Shown: one piece after another, positions 27,732-36,199 of the stretch
How the letters are laid out: each line of letters starts with the position of its first letter
Position numbering within the stretch: position 1 is the first letter of the stretch
Origin: JACCTH01 sp035253825
GTDB taxonomy: Bacteria > Actinomycetota > Acidimicrobiia > Spongiisociales > ZC4RG35
DNA length: 64,000 nucleotides
Direction: 5' to 3'
Assembly (NCBI GenBank): GCA_035253825.1
Contig: DATFBM010000026.1
Location: 1 to 64,000, forward strand
Notes under the pieces: generated by a model
Database searches by the model: none
The model's input: only the letters and a program-made list of their open reading frames with translations
Told to the model about the DNA's origin: nothing
Made by a program: the position numbers and the translations under genes

Positions 27732-28529
27732 ATGCCGTATTTCATGGATCGACACGACCTGGTAGGGGCGACACCGGAAGCGATCGCTCAAGCGCACACG
27801 AAGGACATCGAGACTCAAGACCGGTACAACGTCAGGTTCATTCACTACTGGTACGACCACGATCGTCAACACGCATTCTGTCTTGCTCAGGGCCCCGACC
27901 TTGACGCCATTGCCGCTGTTCACAAGGCGGCCCATGGACTCCTGCCGAACAGAGTCATCGAGGTTGACGAAGAGTCGGTAACTGCGTTCCTGGGCGGCTT
28001 CGTGCCGAGGGCAGTCGGCGAGGCGTATACCGATACAGCTTTTCGGGTGATCATGTTTACCGACATCGTCGACTCCACCAAACTCACGCAGCAGCTAGGA
28101 GACGCCGGTTCGATGGCAGTGCTGCACCGACATGACTTGATTGTCCAAAACGCGCTCGACGAGTACGGAGGACTGCGGGTGAAGCACACCGGCGACGGCG
28201 CCATGGCCTCGTTCCAGACAGTGCATGCAGCGATCGAAGCGGCGAAGTGGATCCAGCGCGCGGTCAGCGAGGAAGCAGCAAACAACGAGTCGTTCTCCAT
28301 TCGTATCGGAATCGCCGCCGGGGAGCCGGTTGCCGAGGGTGATGACCTGTTTGGGTCGACGGTTCAGTTGGCAGCACGTTTGACCGCGCGCGCCGATCCC
28401 GGAAAGGTCTTGGTGTCGGGGGCCGTGCGCGACCTGGCGCTGGGAAAGGGAGTGCAGTTCGGACCGTCGCGATTAATTCGCCTGAAGGGCTTCGAGGAGG
28501 CGATCCGGACCTGTGAGGTGATTTGGTAG
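27732..28529 (+). CDS. DUF4242 (nickel-binding-like) domain fused to class III adenylate cyclase
   Basis: Residues 1-90 match the DUF4242/SCO4226-type ferredoxin-like domain (MPYFMDRHDL, AIAQAHTKDIETQDRYNVRF, AAVHKAAHGLLPNRVIEV). Residues about 103-265 are a class III cyclase catalytic domain: FTDIVDSTKLTQQLGD with the first metal Asp, KHTGDGAMASF with the second, RIGIAAGEP and FGSTVQLAARLTARADPG. The protein has no membrane segment, so it is a soluble enzyme making cAMP or cGMP. The N-terminal domain may sense a metal or ligand. It is a single-gene unit by spacing. Confidence 0.87.
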   Translation: MPYFMDRHDLVGATPEAIAQAHTKDIETQDRYNVRFIHYWYDHDRQHAFCLAQGPDLDAIAAVHKAAHGLLPNRVIEVDEESVTAFLGGFVPRAVGEAYTDTAFRVIMFTDIVDSTKLTQQLGDAGSMAVLHRHDLIVQNALDEYGGLRVKHTGDGAMASFQTVHAAIEAAKWIQRAVSEEAANNESFSIRIGIAAGEPVAEGDDLFGSTVQLAARLTARADPGKVLVSGAVRDLALGKGVQFGPSRLIRLKGFEEAIRTCEVIW

Positions 28530-28607
28530 GGGCGTCGGGCATTGGAACATCGGTTTTGCCCGAGCCTCCCCTCGCCGGCCAGTAGATCTGATCGGTTTTT
28601 GCGTGGG

Positions 28608-29681
28608 CTACGAAACCTCGACGAGCAGGGTGTGATCGTCGAGCCAGATCGCGCCGTTGCCTCGAGCGACGATCTCGACCCGACCCGTAGCCACGTCGGT
28701 TACGCCAATACCGTCGATCTCCACGACAGTGACGATTCGATTTGCGTCTGGCGACCACGTTCCCGAGACATTCGATCTCCCCAAGCTCATGTCCCATTCG
28801 GCGACATTCCCCAAGGGCTTCAGCTCAGTCCCGTCGATGTTTCCCAGGACTCGATAACAGCAGCTCTCGCCGATGTGGCCAAACATCGTCACTTGCTTGC
28901 CGTCGGGTGACACAGAGGCGTTGGACGCCCCACTCATTCCCCCTATCCCGCCGCCGAAAAGAAGAGTGCTCGGGCCCCCGGATACCGGCACCGCCCGGAT
29001 CCCGTCATGGGTGTAGATGATGCGCGTGCCATCTGGTGAGAACGTTGGTTCCTTGTCGGCCACATAGTTCGGGTCCGCGGGAACCACCTGGGTCAACGAG
29101 CCGCTGGCGACGTCAGCGATGTATATGCCTTGTGGTGCTTGGAAAACGACCTTGCTGCCGTCCGGCGACCAGTCGGGGGCGGCCGGGCAGCATATTGGGG
29201 GATGGCGTGTGAGCTGTCGTATTCCGGTGCCATCGATGTCGGCGACGAATAACTGCACAGTGGTTTGGTCGACGGGGTCATCCGCTATGTAGGCGAGCTT
29301 CGATCCTTCAGGCAAGACGGCATAACGCGATGTGCCCCGGTCATATGTGCTCGTGCCCACGTAGGTGGGGCCGAGCGAGGCGATGATGCTCTCGGGGAGA
29401 GGCGTCATGAGACCGGTCTCGAGGTCGAACGTGTAGTCCACCGTGGGCACCTCGGAGTCCGGCAAAGCAACTCGGGTCGCGGACCCAGTTGGCGTGCCGG
29501 GGACGGTGCCGGCCGACTGGGCGCCGCCGGAGTCGATCAGGGCCGCCCTGGTGGTCACGATCGTGACCACGACCAGAGACGCTGCAAATCCTGCGAGTGC
29601 GATCTTCTTGATCCCTCCTCCTCTCTCGGTGTTTTCAGCCCTCGTCAGCCTCGCTGGCGCTCGTATCGGCACGCCCACCAT
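28608..29681 (-). CDS. Membrane-anchored PD40/TolB-like beta-propeller protein
   Basis: An N-terminal transmembrane or signal segment (KIALAGFAASLVVVTIVTT) precedes several WD40-like PD40 repeats with the usual SPDG words (APDWSPDGSKVVF, EPTFSPDGTRIIY, NASVSPDGKQVTM, SGTWSPDANRIV). Two CC pairs (PPICCPAAP and GESCCYRV) are unusual. Such proteins are extracytoplasmic propellers. It is third in a response regulator-kinase-propeller operon and overlaps the kinase gene by about 45 bases if the ATG at 29681 is used; an ATC after a strong AGGAGGAGG site is the only start near the signal segment, so the start is uncertain. Confidence 0.82.
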   Translation of the reverse strand: MVGVPIRAPARLTRAENTERGGGIKKIALAGFAASLVVVTIVTTRAALIDSGGAQSAGTVPGTPTGSATRVALPDSEVPTVDYTFDLETGLMTPLPESIIASLGPTYVGTSTYDRGTSRYAVLPEGSKLAYIADDPVDQTTVQLFVADIDGTGIRQLTRHPPICCPAAPDWSPDGSKVVFQAPQGIYIADVASGSLTQVVPADPNYVADKEPTFSPDGTRIIYTHDGIRAVPVSGGPSTLLFGGGIGGMSGASNASVSPDGKQVTMFGHIGESCCYRVLGNIDGTELKPLGNVAEWDMSLGRSNVSGTWSPDANRIVTVVEIDGIGVTDVATGRVEIVARGNGAIWLDDHTLLVEVS

Positions 29682-31071
29682 CGGGTAACGTTCTCGCAAC
29701 GGGCAGCCTCAGTGTGAATCGGGAGCCCGTCGCCAGCTCGCTCCAGACATCGATCTCGCCACCGAGCAAACGTGCGTTTTCCAGGGCGATCGCTAGGCCA
29801 AGCCCGCTCCCGCTCTCCGTCCGAGCCGGGTCGGCCTTGTAGAAACGCTCGAAGACGTGGGGGAGGTCCTCGGGGGCGATTCCCGCTCCCCGATCCTCGA
29901 CCTCTACGAATCCATCAGTTCCGCTTCTACCGATTCGAACTCTGACGTCGTCCCCACCATGGGAGAGGGCGTTCTCGACCAGGTTTGAGACGATGCGCTC
30001 GACTCGCCGGGGGTCGGTCTCCACCGTGACTTTGCTGGCGTCGAACAACACACTTTTCTCCCAGCCCCGTGCAAGCCGGATGTTTGCCACGAGCGCGCCG
30101 AGAGCGACTGGCTCCGTTCGGACGTCTTCGCGGCCCGCGTCGAGGCGCGAGATCTCCATCAACTCCTCGACCAGGCGGCGGAGACGACCGACATCGTTGA
30201 CGATCAATTGAGCGGGTCGCTTGGCATGGGGAGGCATCTCGTCGATGTGCCCGGCCAGCAACGAGGTCTCGGCAGACAGTGCCGTCACCGGAGTGCGGAG
30301 CTCATGCGCGACGTCGGCTGTGAACCTCCTCTCGCGTGCCTGGGACTCGGAGAGGGCATCGATCTTTTCCTCGAGTGCCTCCGCCATCTCGTTGAAGGAA
30401 GCTGCCCACGCCCCGAATTCGTCGTCGGTATCGATCGGGAGGCGGATATCCAGCAAGCCCTCGGCAAGGGCCTGGGCGGCGGCGCTCGCCTCGCCGACCG
30501 GGCGGAGGACTCTCCGGGCGACGAGGGCACCTGCAGTCGCCGAGAGGACGACCACGATTCCCCACCCCACAAGTAGAATCGCCCCCAGTTGGGCAAGGTC
30601 GTCTCTCAAGGCCTTCTCCGAGAAGAAGAAGTACAGCTCCGTCTCAGTGTCGCTGACCTTCCCTCCAACGAGGAGGAAAGGCTCTGCCGCCCGCTCCCTT
30701 TCGAAGGCGAGATCGCCTTTGCGGACCAGACGCTTTAGCTGGTCTGAGATTTGGTCTGCGCCGATGGAAAGACTCGACGAAAGCACGTGACCACCCGTCC
30801 GTCCCACCGTCTCGAAGCCTGGCTGGCTGGCGTAATAGTCGACGAGGTCGGCCACGTCTTTTGGCCCGGAGGATCGTTCTAGGACCGCCCCAGCGAGCAC
30901 CAGATTGTTTCGCGCCTGAGCGAGCGAGCTCGACACCGAGTCATCGAGGCGGGCCGTGGCGACGATGATGTATGACCCGAGCGCGAGTGCCCCGGTAGAG
31001 ATCGCCGCAACGAGCGCATAGGTGATTGTGAGTCGCCGACTGAGCTTTCCTGGCGGGAGGATCGCTTTCAA
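29635..31071 (-). CDS. Sensor histidine kinase
   Basis: This 478-residue membrane kinase has a transmembrane helix at about residues 15-38, an extracytoplasmic sensor of about 115 residues, a second helix near 160-185, then a HAMP linker. The HisKA box is RFTADVAHELRTPVTAL with the phosphorylated His, and the ATPase domain shows NLVENALSHGG (N box), EVEDRGAGIAPEDL (G1), FERFYKAD (F box) and GSGLGLAIALENA (G2). It overlaps the response regulator gene by ATGA, so the two form a pair. Confidence 0.95.
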   Translation of the reverse strand: MKAILPPGKLSRRLTITYALVAAISTGALALGSYIIVATARLDDSVSSSLAQARNNLVLAGAVLERSSGPKDVADLVDYYASQPGFETVGRTGGHVLSSSLSIGADQISDQLKRLVRKGDLAFERERAAEPFLLVGGKVSDTETELYFFFSEKALRDDLAQLGAILLVGWGIVVVLSATAGALVARRVLRPVGEASAAAQALAEGLLDIRLPIDTDDEFGAWAASFNEMAEALEEKIDALSESQARERRFTADVAHELRTPVTALSAETSLLAGHIDEMPPHAKRPAQLIVNDVGRLRRLVEELMEISRLDAGREDVRTEPVALGALVANIRLARGWEKSVLFDASKVTVETDPRRVERIVSNLVENALSHGGDDVRVRIGRSGTDGFVEVEDRGAGIAPEDLPHVFERFYKADPARTESGSGLGLAIALENARLLGGEIDVWSELATGSRFTLRLPVARTLPDGGRADTSASEADEG

Positions 31072-31751
31072 CGCTCGCGCTCCAATCGATAGCCGACTCC
31101 CCTAACCGTCGTGATAAGCCGCGGGTCCCCCGACTTCGGCTCCACTTTGGCGCGCAGGCGCTGGACGGCGATGTCGACGAGACGGGAGTCTCCCAGGTAG
31201 TCGTATCCCCAGACGCGCTCGAGCAACAGCTCCCGCGTGAAGACCTGACCAGGGCGCCGAGCCAACTCGAGCAGGAGACGGAACTCCGTGGCCGTCAGCT
31301 GGAGATCAGTGCGGCCGCGTGTCACTTGGAAGCTGGCCGGATAGATCTCGAGACCGCCCACCCGCAGGACCTCATCGACCGGCGAGTCGCTTGTGCGGCG
31401 CAAGAGCGCACGAATTCGAGCTGCGAGCTCGGCCATCTCGAACGGCTTCGTCACGTAATCGTCTGCCCCGAGCTCGAGACCAAGGACAACATCGACTGTG
31501 TCGGTGCGGGCCGACAGCATCAGGATGGGCACACGACTCATGGCGCGGATCGAGCGGCAGACCCCGAGCCCATCGAGCTTCGGCAGCATCACGTCGAGCA
31601 CCACCAGATCAGGGGGCGACGCCCGAAAGCGCCTGAGGGCATCTTCTCCGTCGGCCGCTGTCTCAACGATTAGGCCAGCGTTTTTAAGCCCCAGAGCCGT
31701 CGCTTCACGAATCGACGGGTCGTCTTCGACCAGGAGCAGGCGCCCGTCCAT
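31068..31751 (-). CDS. OmpR/PhoB-family response regulator
   Basis: The 227-residue protein has a receiver domain with VEDDPS acidic pocket, phosphorylated Asp in LVVLDVMLPKLDG near residue 51, the Thr/Ser switch in LMLSART and Lys in YVTKPFEM, followed by a winged helix DNA-binding domain (LTATEFRLLLELARRPGQVFTRELLLERVWG, cited in part, and RLRAKVEP, TVRGVGYRL). It heads the operon with the kinase and the beta-propeller protein. The stimulus is unknown. Confidence 0.96.
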   Translation of the reverse strand: MDGRLLLVEDDPSIREATALGLKNAGLIVETAADGEDALRRFRASPPDLVVLDVMLPKLDGLGVCRSIRAMSRVPILMLSARTDTVDVVLGLELGADDYVTKPFEMAELAARIRALLRRTSDSPVDEVLRVGGLEIYPASFQVTRGRTDLQLTATEFRLLLELARRPGQVFTRELLLERVWGYDYLGDSRLVDIAVQRLRAKVEPKSGDPRLITTVRGVGYRLERER

Positions 31752-32378
31752 GGCTGCCCTGAGGTCACTCTGGGGGCTCGGCCCAGCGGCAAGTCACGAT
31801 TGCTGCCCCTGTGGTCATTGTGTTGACGATAGAACGCAACTCGCCCGCGCGACCAAGTCGTTACACAACCGTTTCAGTTAGGCGCCACTCGTCCTGATCG
31901 GCTATGCCACTTTTCGTCGACGATGGAACCTTCGACCCTAGGCGCGGTTACCTCCTGGCGTGACGGTGGGCGGAAAGGAAAGGTCAAATGCGTTCCGCTG
32001 GCAGGCGGGCCGGCTTAAGGACCTGGGCATACCAGAGACTTTGCTTTCAGGTTCGGATTCGACATCAACGATTCGGGTGGTCGGCCGGCCACTTCGGCGA
32101 CCGGCGCCAGATTCGCTGGACGGGCACTGTGGGCTGGGAGTAACCCGATCGCGCGGTCGATCGACTTTCGGAGGGGCTCTTTCTGCACCGTCACCTCCGT
32201 GACTCCCTGCTCGGCGATCCCGAAAACATCGAGCTGAGCCCAAGGTAGCGAGACCGGCCTACTCGCGCCGACCGTCGCAACTGACCGGGGTATTCGAGAC
32301 GAAACACAGTCGGAGACGCCCTGTTGAAGGGACTAGAAGCAAGCCCTGGTGCGACGAGTGTCTGACCAGGGCCTTGGG
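31752..32378. other. Gene-free region upstream of the response regulator
   Basis: About 625 bases carry only short frames on either strand with no start signal or domain. It should contain the promoter of the two-component operon, read toward the left. No RNA gene, strong hairpin or repeat was recognised. Confidence 0.4.
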
Positions 32379-32451
32379 CAGCCCCGACGGGATTCGAACC
32401 CGCGTTTCCGGCTTGAAAGGCCGGCGTCCTAGGCCACTGGACGACGGGGCC
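32379..32451 (-). tRNA. tRNA-Glu (TTC)
   Basis: Read on the minus strand it folds into a full cloverleaf: acceptor GGCCCCG with CGGGGCT, anticodon arm CCGGC-CTTTCAA-GCCGG giving anticodon TTC, and T arm CGGGT-TCGAATC-CCGTC (approximate stem limits). The 3' CCA is not encoded. It lies downstream of gltX, whose product would charge it. Confidence 0.95.
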
Positions 32452-32480
32452 TAAGCGAGAGATGGTAGGCAACCGACCCG

Positions 32481-32596
32481 GCGCAAAATTTGGTGCACAC
32501 GAGCGTCTCGCAGCAAATCTGGTGTGACACGACCGAAAACCGATCGCCCTGCACCGAATTTCGTCAGCGGTGATCGTCCTGCGCCATATTTGCCAC
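32481..32596. repeat. Degenerate 30-bp repeat array at the gltX 3' end
   Basis: Four related words occur at about 32481, 32510, 32551 and 32581: GCGCAAAATTTGGTGC, GCAGCAAATCTGGTGT, GCACCGAATTTCGTCA and GCGCCATATTTGCCAC. Spacings are 29, 41 and 30 bases. The last unit encodes the C-terminal residues of gltX (NMAQDDHR), and the others follow its stop, as if the gene tail had been duplicated and decayed. Confidence 0.45.
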
Positions 32597-34036
32597 GCGC
32601 TTACGAGCATCGGCGAGGCGTGCCAGGACTGAATCTCGGCCCAAAATCGCCATCGATTCGAACAACGGCGGACTCACGGTCGATCCAGTCACGGCCACCC
32701 TCAGGGGCTGCAGACCCTTGCGAGCGTTCAGGCCGAGTCGCTCCAACATCGATCGAAGCGACCTTTCGATCTCGTCGTGCTCCCAGATAGCCACAAGCTC
32801 AAGCTCAGCGATCGCCGCTCCGAGCAATTCCTCGGCGTCGTCTCCCATCACCTTCTCCCAGGCAATTGGGTCGATCTCTAGTTCATCAGTGAACAGAAAC
32901 CGCACTTGTGGTCCTACTTCAGTCAGAAATTTGGTTCGTTCCTGAACCAGCGGGGCGATTCTTGCCAACCGCTCCCATTCCTCCGGGCTCAACTCTCGGC
33001 CCATGCTGGCGATCACAAATGGGCGGGCGGCTTCCAGGAACTCAACCACACTCAGTGAGCGGATGTATTCCCCGTTCATCCAATCGAGCTTCGATTGATC
33101 GAACACGGCCGGGTTAGTGGAGACCGACGCGAGGTCGAAAAGCCGAATCGAATCAGCCAACGACACGATGGTCACGTCGCCCGCCGGAGACCACCCCAAG
33201 AGGCTCAGGTAGTTGACCATGGCCTGAGGGAGGTAACCGGCCTCGATGTACTCGGTGACCCCCGTAGCCCCGTGCCGCTTTGACAATCTCTTGCCGTCGG
33301 TCCCGAGGATCAGCGGCAGATGGGCGTAGGTCGCTTCCTTCGCCCCCAGTGCCAGGGTGAGTTGGATATGGCGTGGTGTCGATGGGAGCAGGTCTTCGCC
33401 CCGAGCGACGTGGCTGATCTCATAGTCAACGTCGTCGGTTGTCGAAGCCAGGTGGTACGTCGGCCTCCCGTCTGAGCGAAGGAGCACGAAGTCGTCCACA
33501 TGCTCGTGGTCGACCCTGATCTTTCCTTTGACTAGGTCATCGAACTCGGTGACCCCAGGTCGCGGCATTTTGAAGCGCACCGCCGCCGCCTCTCCCGCCC
33601 CCCGGCGGGCGATGGCCTCACTGATCGGGATCGTGCGACATCGGCCGTCGTATCCAGGAGGTTTTCCGGCAGCGGCGGCTTCGTCGCGCCGCCTGGCCAG
33701 TTCGGCAGGAGTGCAAAAGCAGAAATAGGCCGCCTCCCGCTCCACCAATTCGAGCGCGACTTGCCGATAACGCTCGTAGCGATCCGACTGGCGATAAGTC
33801 CCGTGAGGTCCCCCCACCCCAACCCCCTCGTCCCAGTCGAGTCCCAGCCAGCGCAGTCCGGCGAGGATGTCGGCCTCGAATTCGGCCGAGTTCCTCTCGT
33901 CATCGGTGTCGTCGATGCGAACGATGAACGTCCCACCCGAGTGCCTTGCGTAAAGCCAATTGAAAAGAGCCGTTCGCCCCGTCCCAACATGCATCGCTCC
34001 CGTCGGCGACGGGGCGATTCGCAACCGAGTCGTCAC
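32564..34036 (-). CDS. gltX: Glutamyl-tRNA synthetase
   Basis: This class I synthetase charges tRNA-Glu. The 490-residue product has the HIGH-like motif IAPSPTGAMHVGTGR near residue 8, RIDDTDDERN, YHLASTTDDVDYEISHVARG and the KMSKS-like GKRLSKRHGATG near residue 250, then the helical anticodon-binding part. Length is typical. The 5' neighbour FAH gene overlaps by four bases, so gltX is probably read from an upstream promoter shared with it. tRNA-Glu follows. Confidence 0.97.
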   Translation of the reverse strand: MTTRLRIAPSPTGAMHVGTGRTALFNWLYARHSGGTFIVRIDDTDDERNSAEFEADILAGLRWLGLDWDEGVGVGGPHGTYRQSDRYERYRQVALELVEREAAYFCFCTPAELARRRDEAAAAGKPPGYDGRCRTIPISEAIARRGAGEAAAVRFKMPRPGVTEFDDLVKGKIRVDHEHVDDFVLLRSDGRPTYHLASTTDDVDYEISHVARGEDLLPSTPRHIQLTLALGAKEATYAHLPLILGTDGKRLSKRHGATGVTEYIEAGYLPQAMVNYLSLLGWSPAGDVTIVSLADSIRLFDLASVSTNPAVFDQSKLDWMNGEYIRSLSVVEFLEAARPFVIASMGRELSPEEWERLARIAPLVQERTKFLTEVGPQVRFLFTDELEIDPIAWEKVMGDDAEELLGAAIAELELVAIWEHDEIERSLRSMLERLGLNARKGLQPLRVAVTGSTVSPPLFESMAILGRDSVLARLADARKRVANMAQDDHR

Positions 34037-34794
34037 CGGCTGGCGATCCGGTTGCTCAAGACTCCGATGCCATCGATTTCGACTTCAACCAAGTCACCGG
34101 GGAGTATCGGCCCCACGCCGGATGGGGTCCCGGTAAGCACGACATCTCCGGGAAGCAGCGTCATGACTGCGGTGATGAACTCGAGAATCTCGGCCACCCC
34201 AAAAACCATGTCGGCCGTGAATCCGGCCTGTCGAACCTCCCCGTTGACGCGGCAGATGATGGCCAGTCGCTCCAGCGGATCGAGTTCGGTTTCGATCACG
34301 GGCCCCAGCGGACAGAACGTGTCGAATCCTTTGGCGCGGCTCCATTGCCCATCTTTCGCCTGCAGATCGCGGGCGGTGACGTCGTTGGCAGCGGTGTAAC
34401 CGAAGACGTAGCGTCCGACGTCCTCGGCCTTGACGTTTTTGGCCACTCGCCCGATAACCACCGCCAACTCGGCCTCGTGGTGGAGATTGGAGGTCTGTTG
34501 GGGATACACGACTCGCGCATCGGGGCCGACCACCGCGGTCGCCGGCTTGAGAAAGATCACCGGTTCCTCGGGCACGTCGTTCCCGAGCTCGGCAGCGTGG
34601 TCGACGTAGTTGCGTCCCACACAAACGACCTTGGAGGGGATTACCGGCGACAGGAGCTGAATCGCCTCCCAAGGAAGGAGGGTTTCGGTCGCCTCCCAGG
34701 CGACAAACGGAGAGCCCTGGTAAACGGTCACCCCAGCCGCCTCGGCCAGTCCATAGGCGATGTCGTTTCCGGTCTTGAAGCGAACGATCTTCAC
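34033..34794 (-). CDS. Fumarylacetoacetate hydrolase family protein
   Basis: The 253-residue product is a FAH-fold metal enzyme (acylpyruvase, or 2-hydroxyhepta-2,4-diene-1,7-dioate isomerase type). Motifs are CVGRNYVDHAAELG, EPVIFLKPATAVVGP, HHEAELAVVIGR with metal-binding Glu residues, GYTAANDVTARDLQ, FDTFCPLGPVI and LTGTPSGVGP. The GTG at 34794 gives the usual start (VKIVRFKTG) and lies two bases after the upstream gene stop. It overlaps gltX by four bases. The substrate is not predictable. Confidence 0.92.
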   Translation of the reverse strand: MKIVRFKTGNDIAYGLAEAAGVTVYQGSPFVAWEATETLLPWEAIQLLSPVIPSKVVCVGRNYVDHAAELGNDVPEEPVIFLKPATAVVGPDARVVYPQQTSNLHHEAELAVVIGRVAKNVKAEDVGRYVFGYTAANDVTARDLQAKDGQWSRAKGFDTFCPLGPVIETELDPLERLAIICRVNGEVRQAGFTADMVFGVAEILEFITAVMTLLPGDVVLTGTPSGVGPILPGDLVEVEIDGIGVLSNRIASR

Positions 34795-34796
34795 GG

Positions 34797-35276
34797 TCAG
34801 TAGCCGAGCAGCCGCAAGCGGCGTCGGACCTCGTCGGCGGTGAATTCGAAGAGATCGGTGCCGGCTTCGTCGACGGCCCGTCGGCCGGCCGAGACCTCGT
34901 GAGCCGTTGCTGCCGCCCATCGCTCGCCTCGTTCGACGATGGCGGTGGGCAAACCCTCTCCGATACCTGATAGCACCAGGGCGACGTCGAGGTCTTCCCG
35001 TACCGGGGCCCGCCCCTTGTGCGACGACCTCGCCGCCATCAGGGCGGCGATGACCTTCTCCTGGCTGGTCGTCAGGTTCAGTCCGGAAGACCGAATCAAT
35101 CGCAAGGCATATCCGGTGTCGGGCCCGGGGGTGCCGAAGGCTCCCCCCCTCGGAACCTGGGTTGGAGAGGTGATCACCCCGGGACGGGTCGGGCGCCAGC
35201 GCCGGGCTGGTCCCGGCTCCGGCGTGGGACGAGGCGCTTCAGCGGTACCAATCTCGACGTTGGGCTGCTGACCCAT
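34797..35276 (-). CDS. Hypothetical protein (159 aa)
   Basis: No family was recognised. The first 50 residues are Pro/Gly/Arg-rich and probably disordered; the rest is helical and soluble (TGYALRLIRSSGLNLTTSQEKVIAALMAARSS cited in part; AHEVSAGRRAVDEAGTDLFE). It sits between ilvE and the FAH gene with a one-base overlap with ilvE and a two-base gap to FAH, so it is firmly part of the operon and is likely real. Confidence 0.8.
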   Translation of the reverse strand: MGQQPNVEIGTAEAPRPTPEPGPARRWRPTRPGVITSPTQVPRGGAFGTPGPDTGYALRLIRSSGLNLTTSQEKVIAALMAARSSHKGRAPVREDLDVALVLSGIGEGLPTAIVERGERWAAATAHEVSAGRRAVDEAGTDLFEFTADEVRRRLRLLGY

Positions 35277-36190
35277 CAGACTTGGGTGAGCCAGGATCGA
35301 TAAGCCGAAAGCTTCCCGGAGGTCACCTGCGCGAACAGATCCTGCGCCCGCCGGGTGATCGGTCCGGGCTCACCGGTGCCGACGGCGCGGTCGTCAACCT
35401 CCCGGATTGGAGTCACCTCCGCAGCAGTGCCGGTAAAGAACAACTCGTCGGCGGCGTACAAGTCGCCCCGAGTCAGAACCGCCTCTCGCACCTCGACCCC
35501 TTCATCGGCCAGAAGCCGCATCACCGACGCCCGGGTGATGCCATCGAGAATCCCCGACGATACGGGAGGAGTGAAGAGGACATCGTCGCGAACCAAAAAG
35601 AGATTCTCGCCCGAGCCTTCGGAGATGTTGCCGTCCATGTTGAGCAAGATCGCCTCGTCATAACCGGTGGCAATCGCCTCCTGCTTGGCGAGCACGCTGT
35701 TGAGGTACTGCCCGGTTCCCTTGGCAGTCGGTATGAGGCAGGATTGGTGTATTCGTCGCCACGACGAGATCCGAACCCTGATGCCCTTGGCGAGTCCCTC
35801 TTCACCTAGGTAAGCACCCCACTTCCAAGCGGCCACGATGGCTCGGACCCGGGAGCCAGCCGGGTTCAACCCGATCGAGCCGAGCTCGTAGAAGATCAGC
35901 GGCCGGATGTAGCCGGCGTCGAGCTCGTTGGCCGTTACGACCTCGCGGCAAACAGCGTTGAAGTCCTCGGCGGAGTAATCCACCGGGATGCCGTAGGCCT
36001 TGGCTGATCGCAGAAGCCGGTTGGAGTGTTCGTCGAGCCGGAAAATCGCCGGCCCTTCGGGGGTCTGGTAGGCGCGGATCCCTTCGAACACCCCGGTCCC
36101 GTAATGGAGAGCGTTGGAGAGTACGCTGACATTGGCGGATGCGAAGGGAACCATTTCCCCGTCCATCCAGACGAACTTTGCTGAGTCCAT
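35276..36190 (-). CDS. ilvE: Branched-chain amino acid aminotransferase
   Basis: This PLP fold type IV transaminase makes or degrades Leu, Ile and Val. The 304-residue product has WMDGEMVPFASANVSVLSNALHYGTGVFEGIRAY (cited as SNALHYGTGVFEGIRAY), the PLP-Lys region PTAKGTGQYLNSVLAKQEA, ILLNMDGNISEGSGENLFLV and FFTGTAAEVTPI. All are typical of IlvE. It is first in the ilvE-unknown-FAH-gltX run. Confidence 0.95.
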   Translation of the reverse strand: MDSAKFVWMDGEMVPFASANVSVLSNALHYGTGVFEGIRAYQTPEGPAIFRLDEHSNRLLRSAKAYGIPVDYSAEDFNAVCREVVTANELDAGYIRPLIFYELGSIGLNPAGSRVRAIVAAWKWGAYLGEEGLAKGIRVRISSWRRIHQSCLIPTAKGTGQYLNSVLAKQEAIATGYDEAILLNMDGNISEGSGENLFLVRDDVLFTPPVSSGILDGITRASVMRLLADEGVEVREAVLTRGDLYAADELFFTGTAAEVTPIREVDDRAVGTGEPGPITRRAQDLFAQVTSGKLSAYRSWLTQV

Positions 36191-36199
36191 TGCCGAAGG

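Noticed and set aside
31938..32243. Two opposing frames of about 80-100 codons upstream of the response regulator.
   Set aside because: Both are Arg/Ser/Pro-rich, overlap each other and have no start signal.
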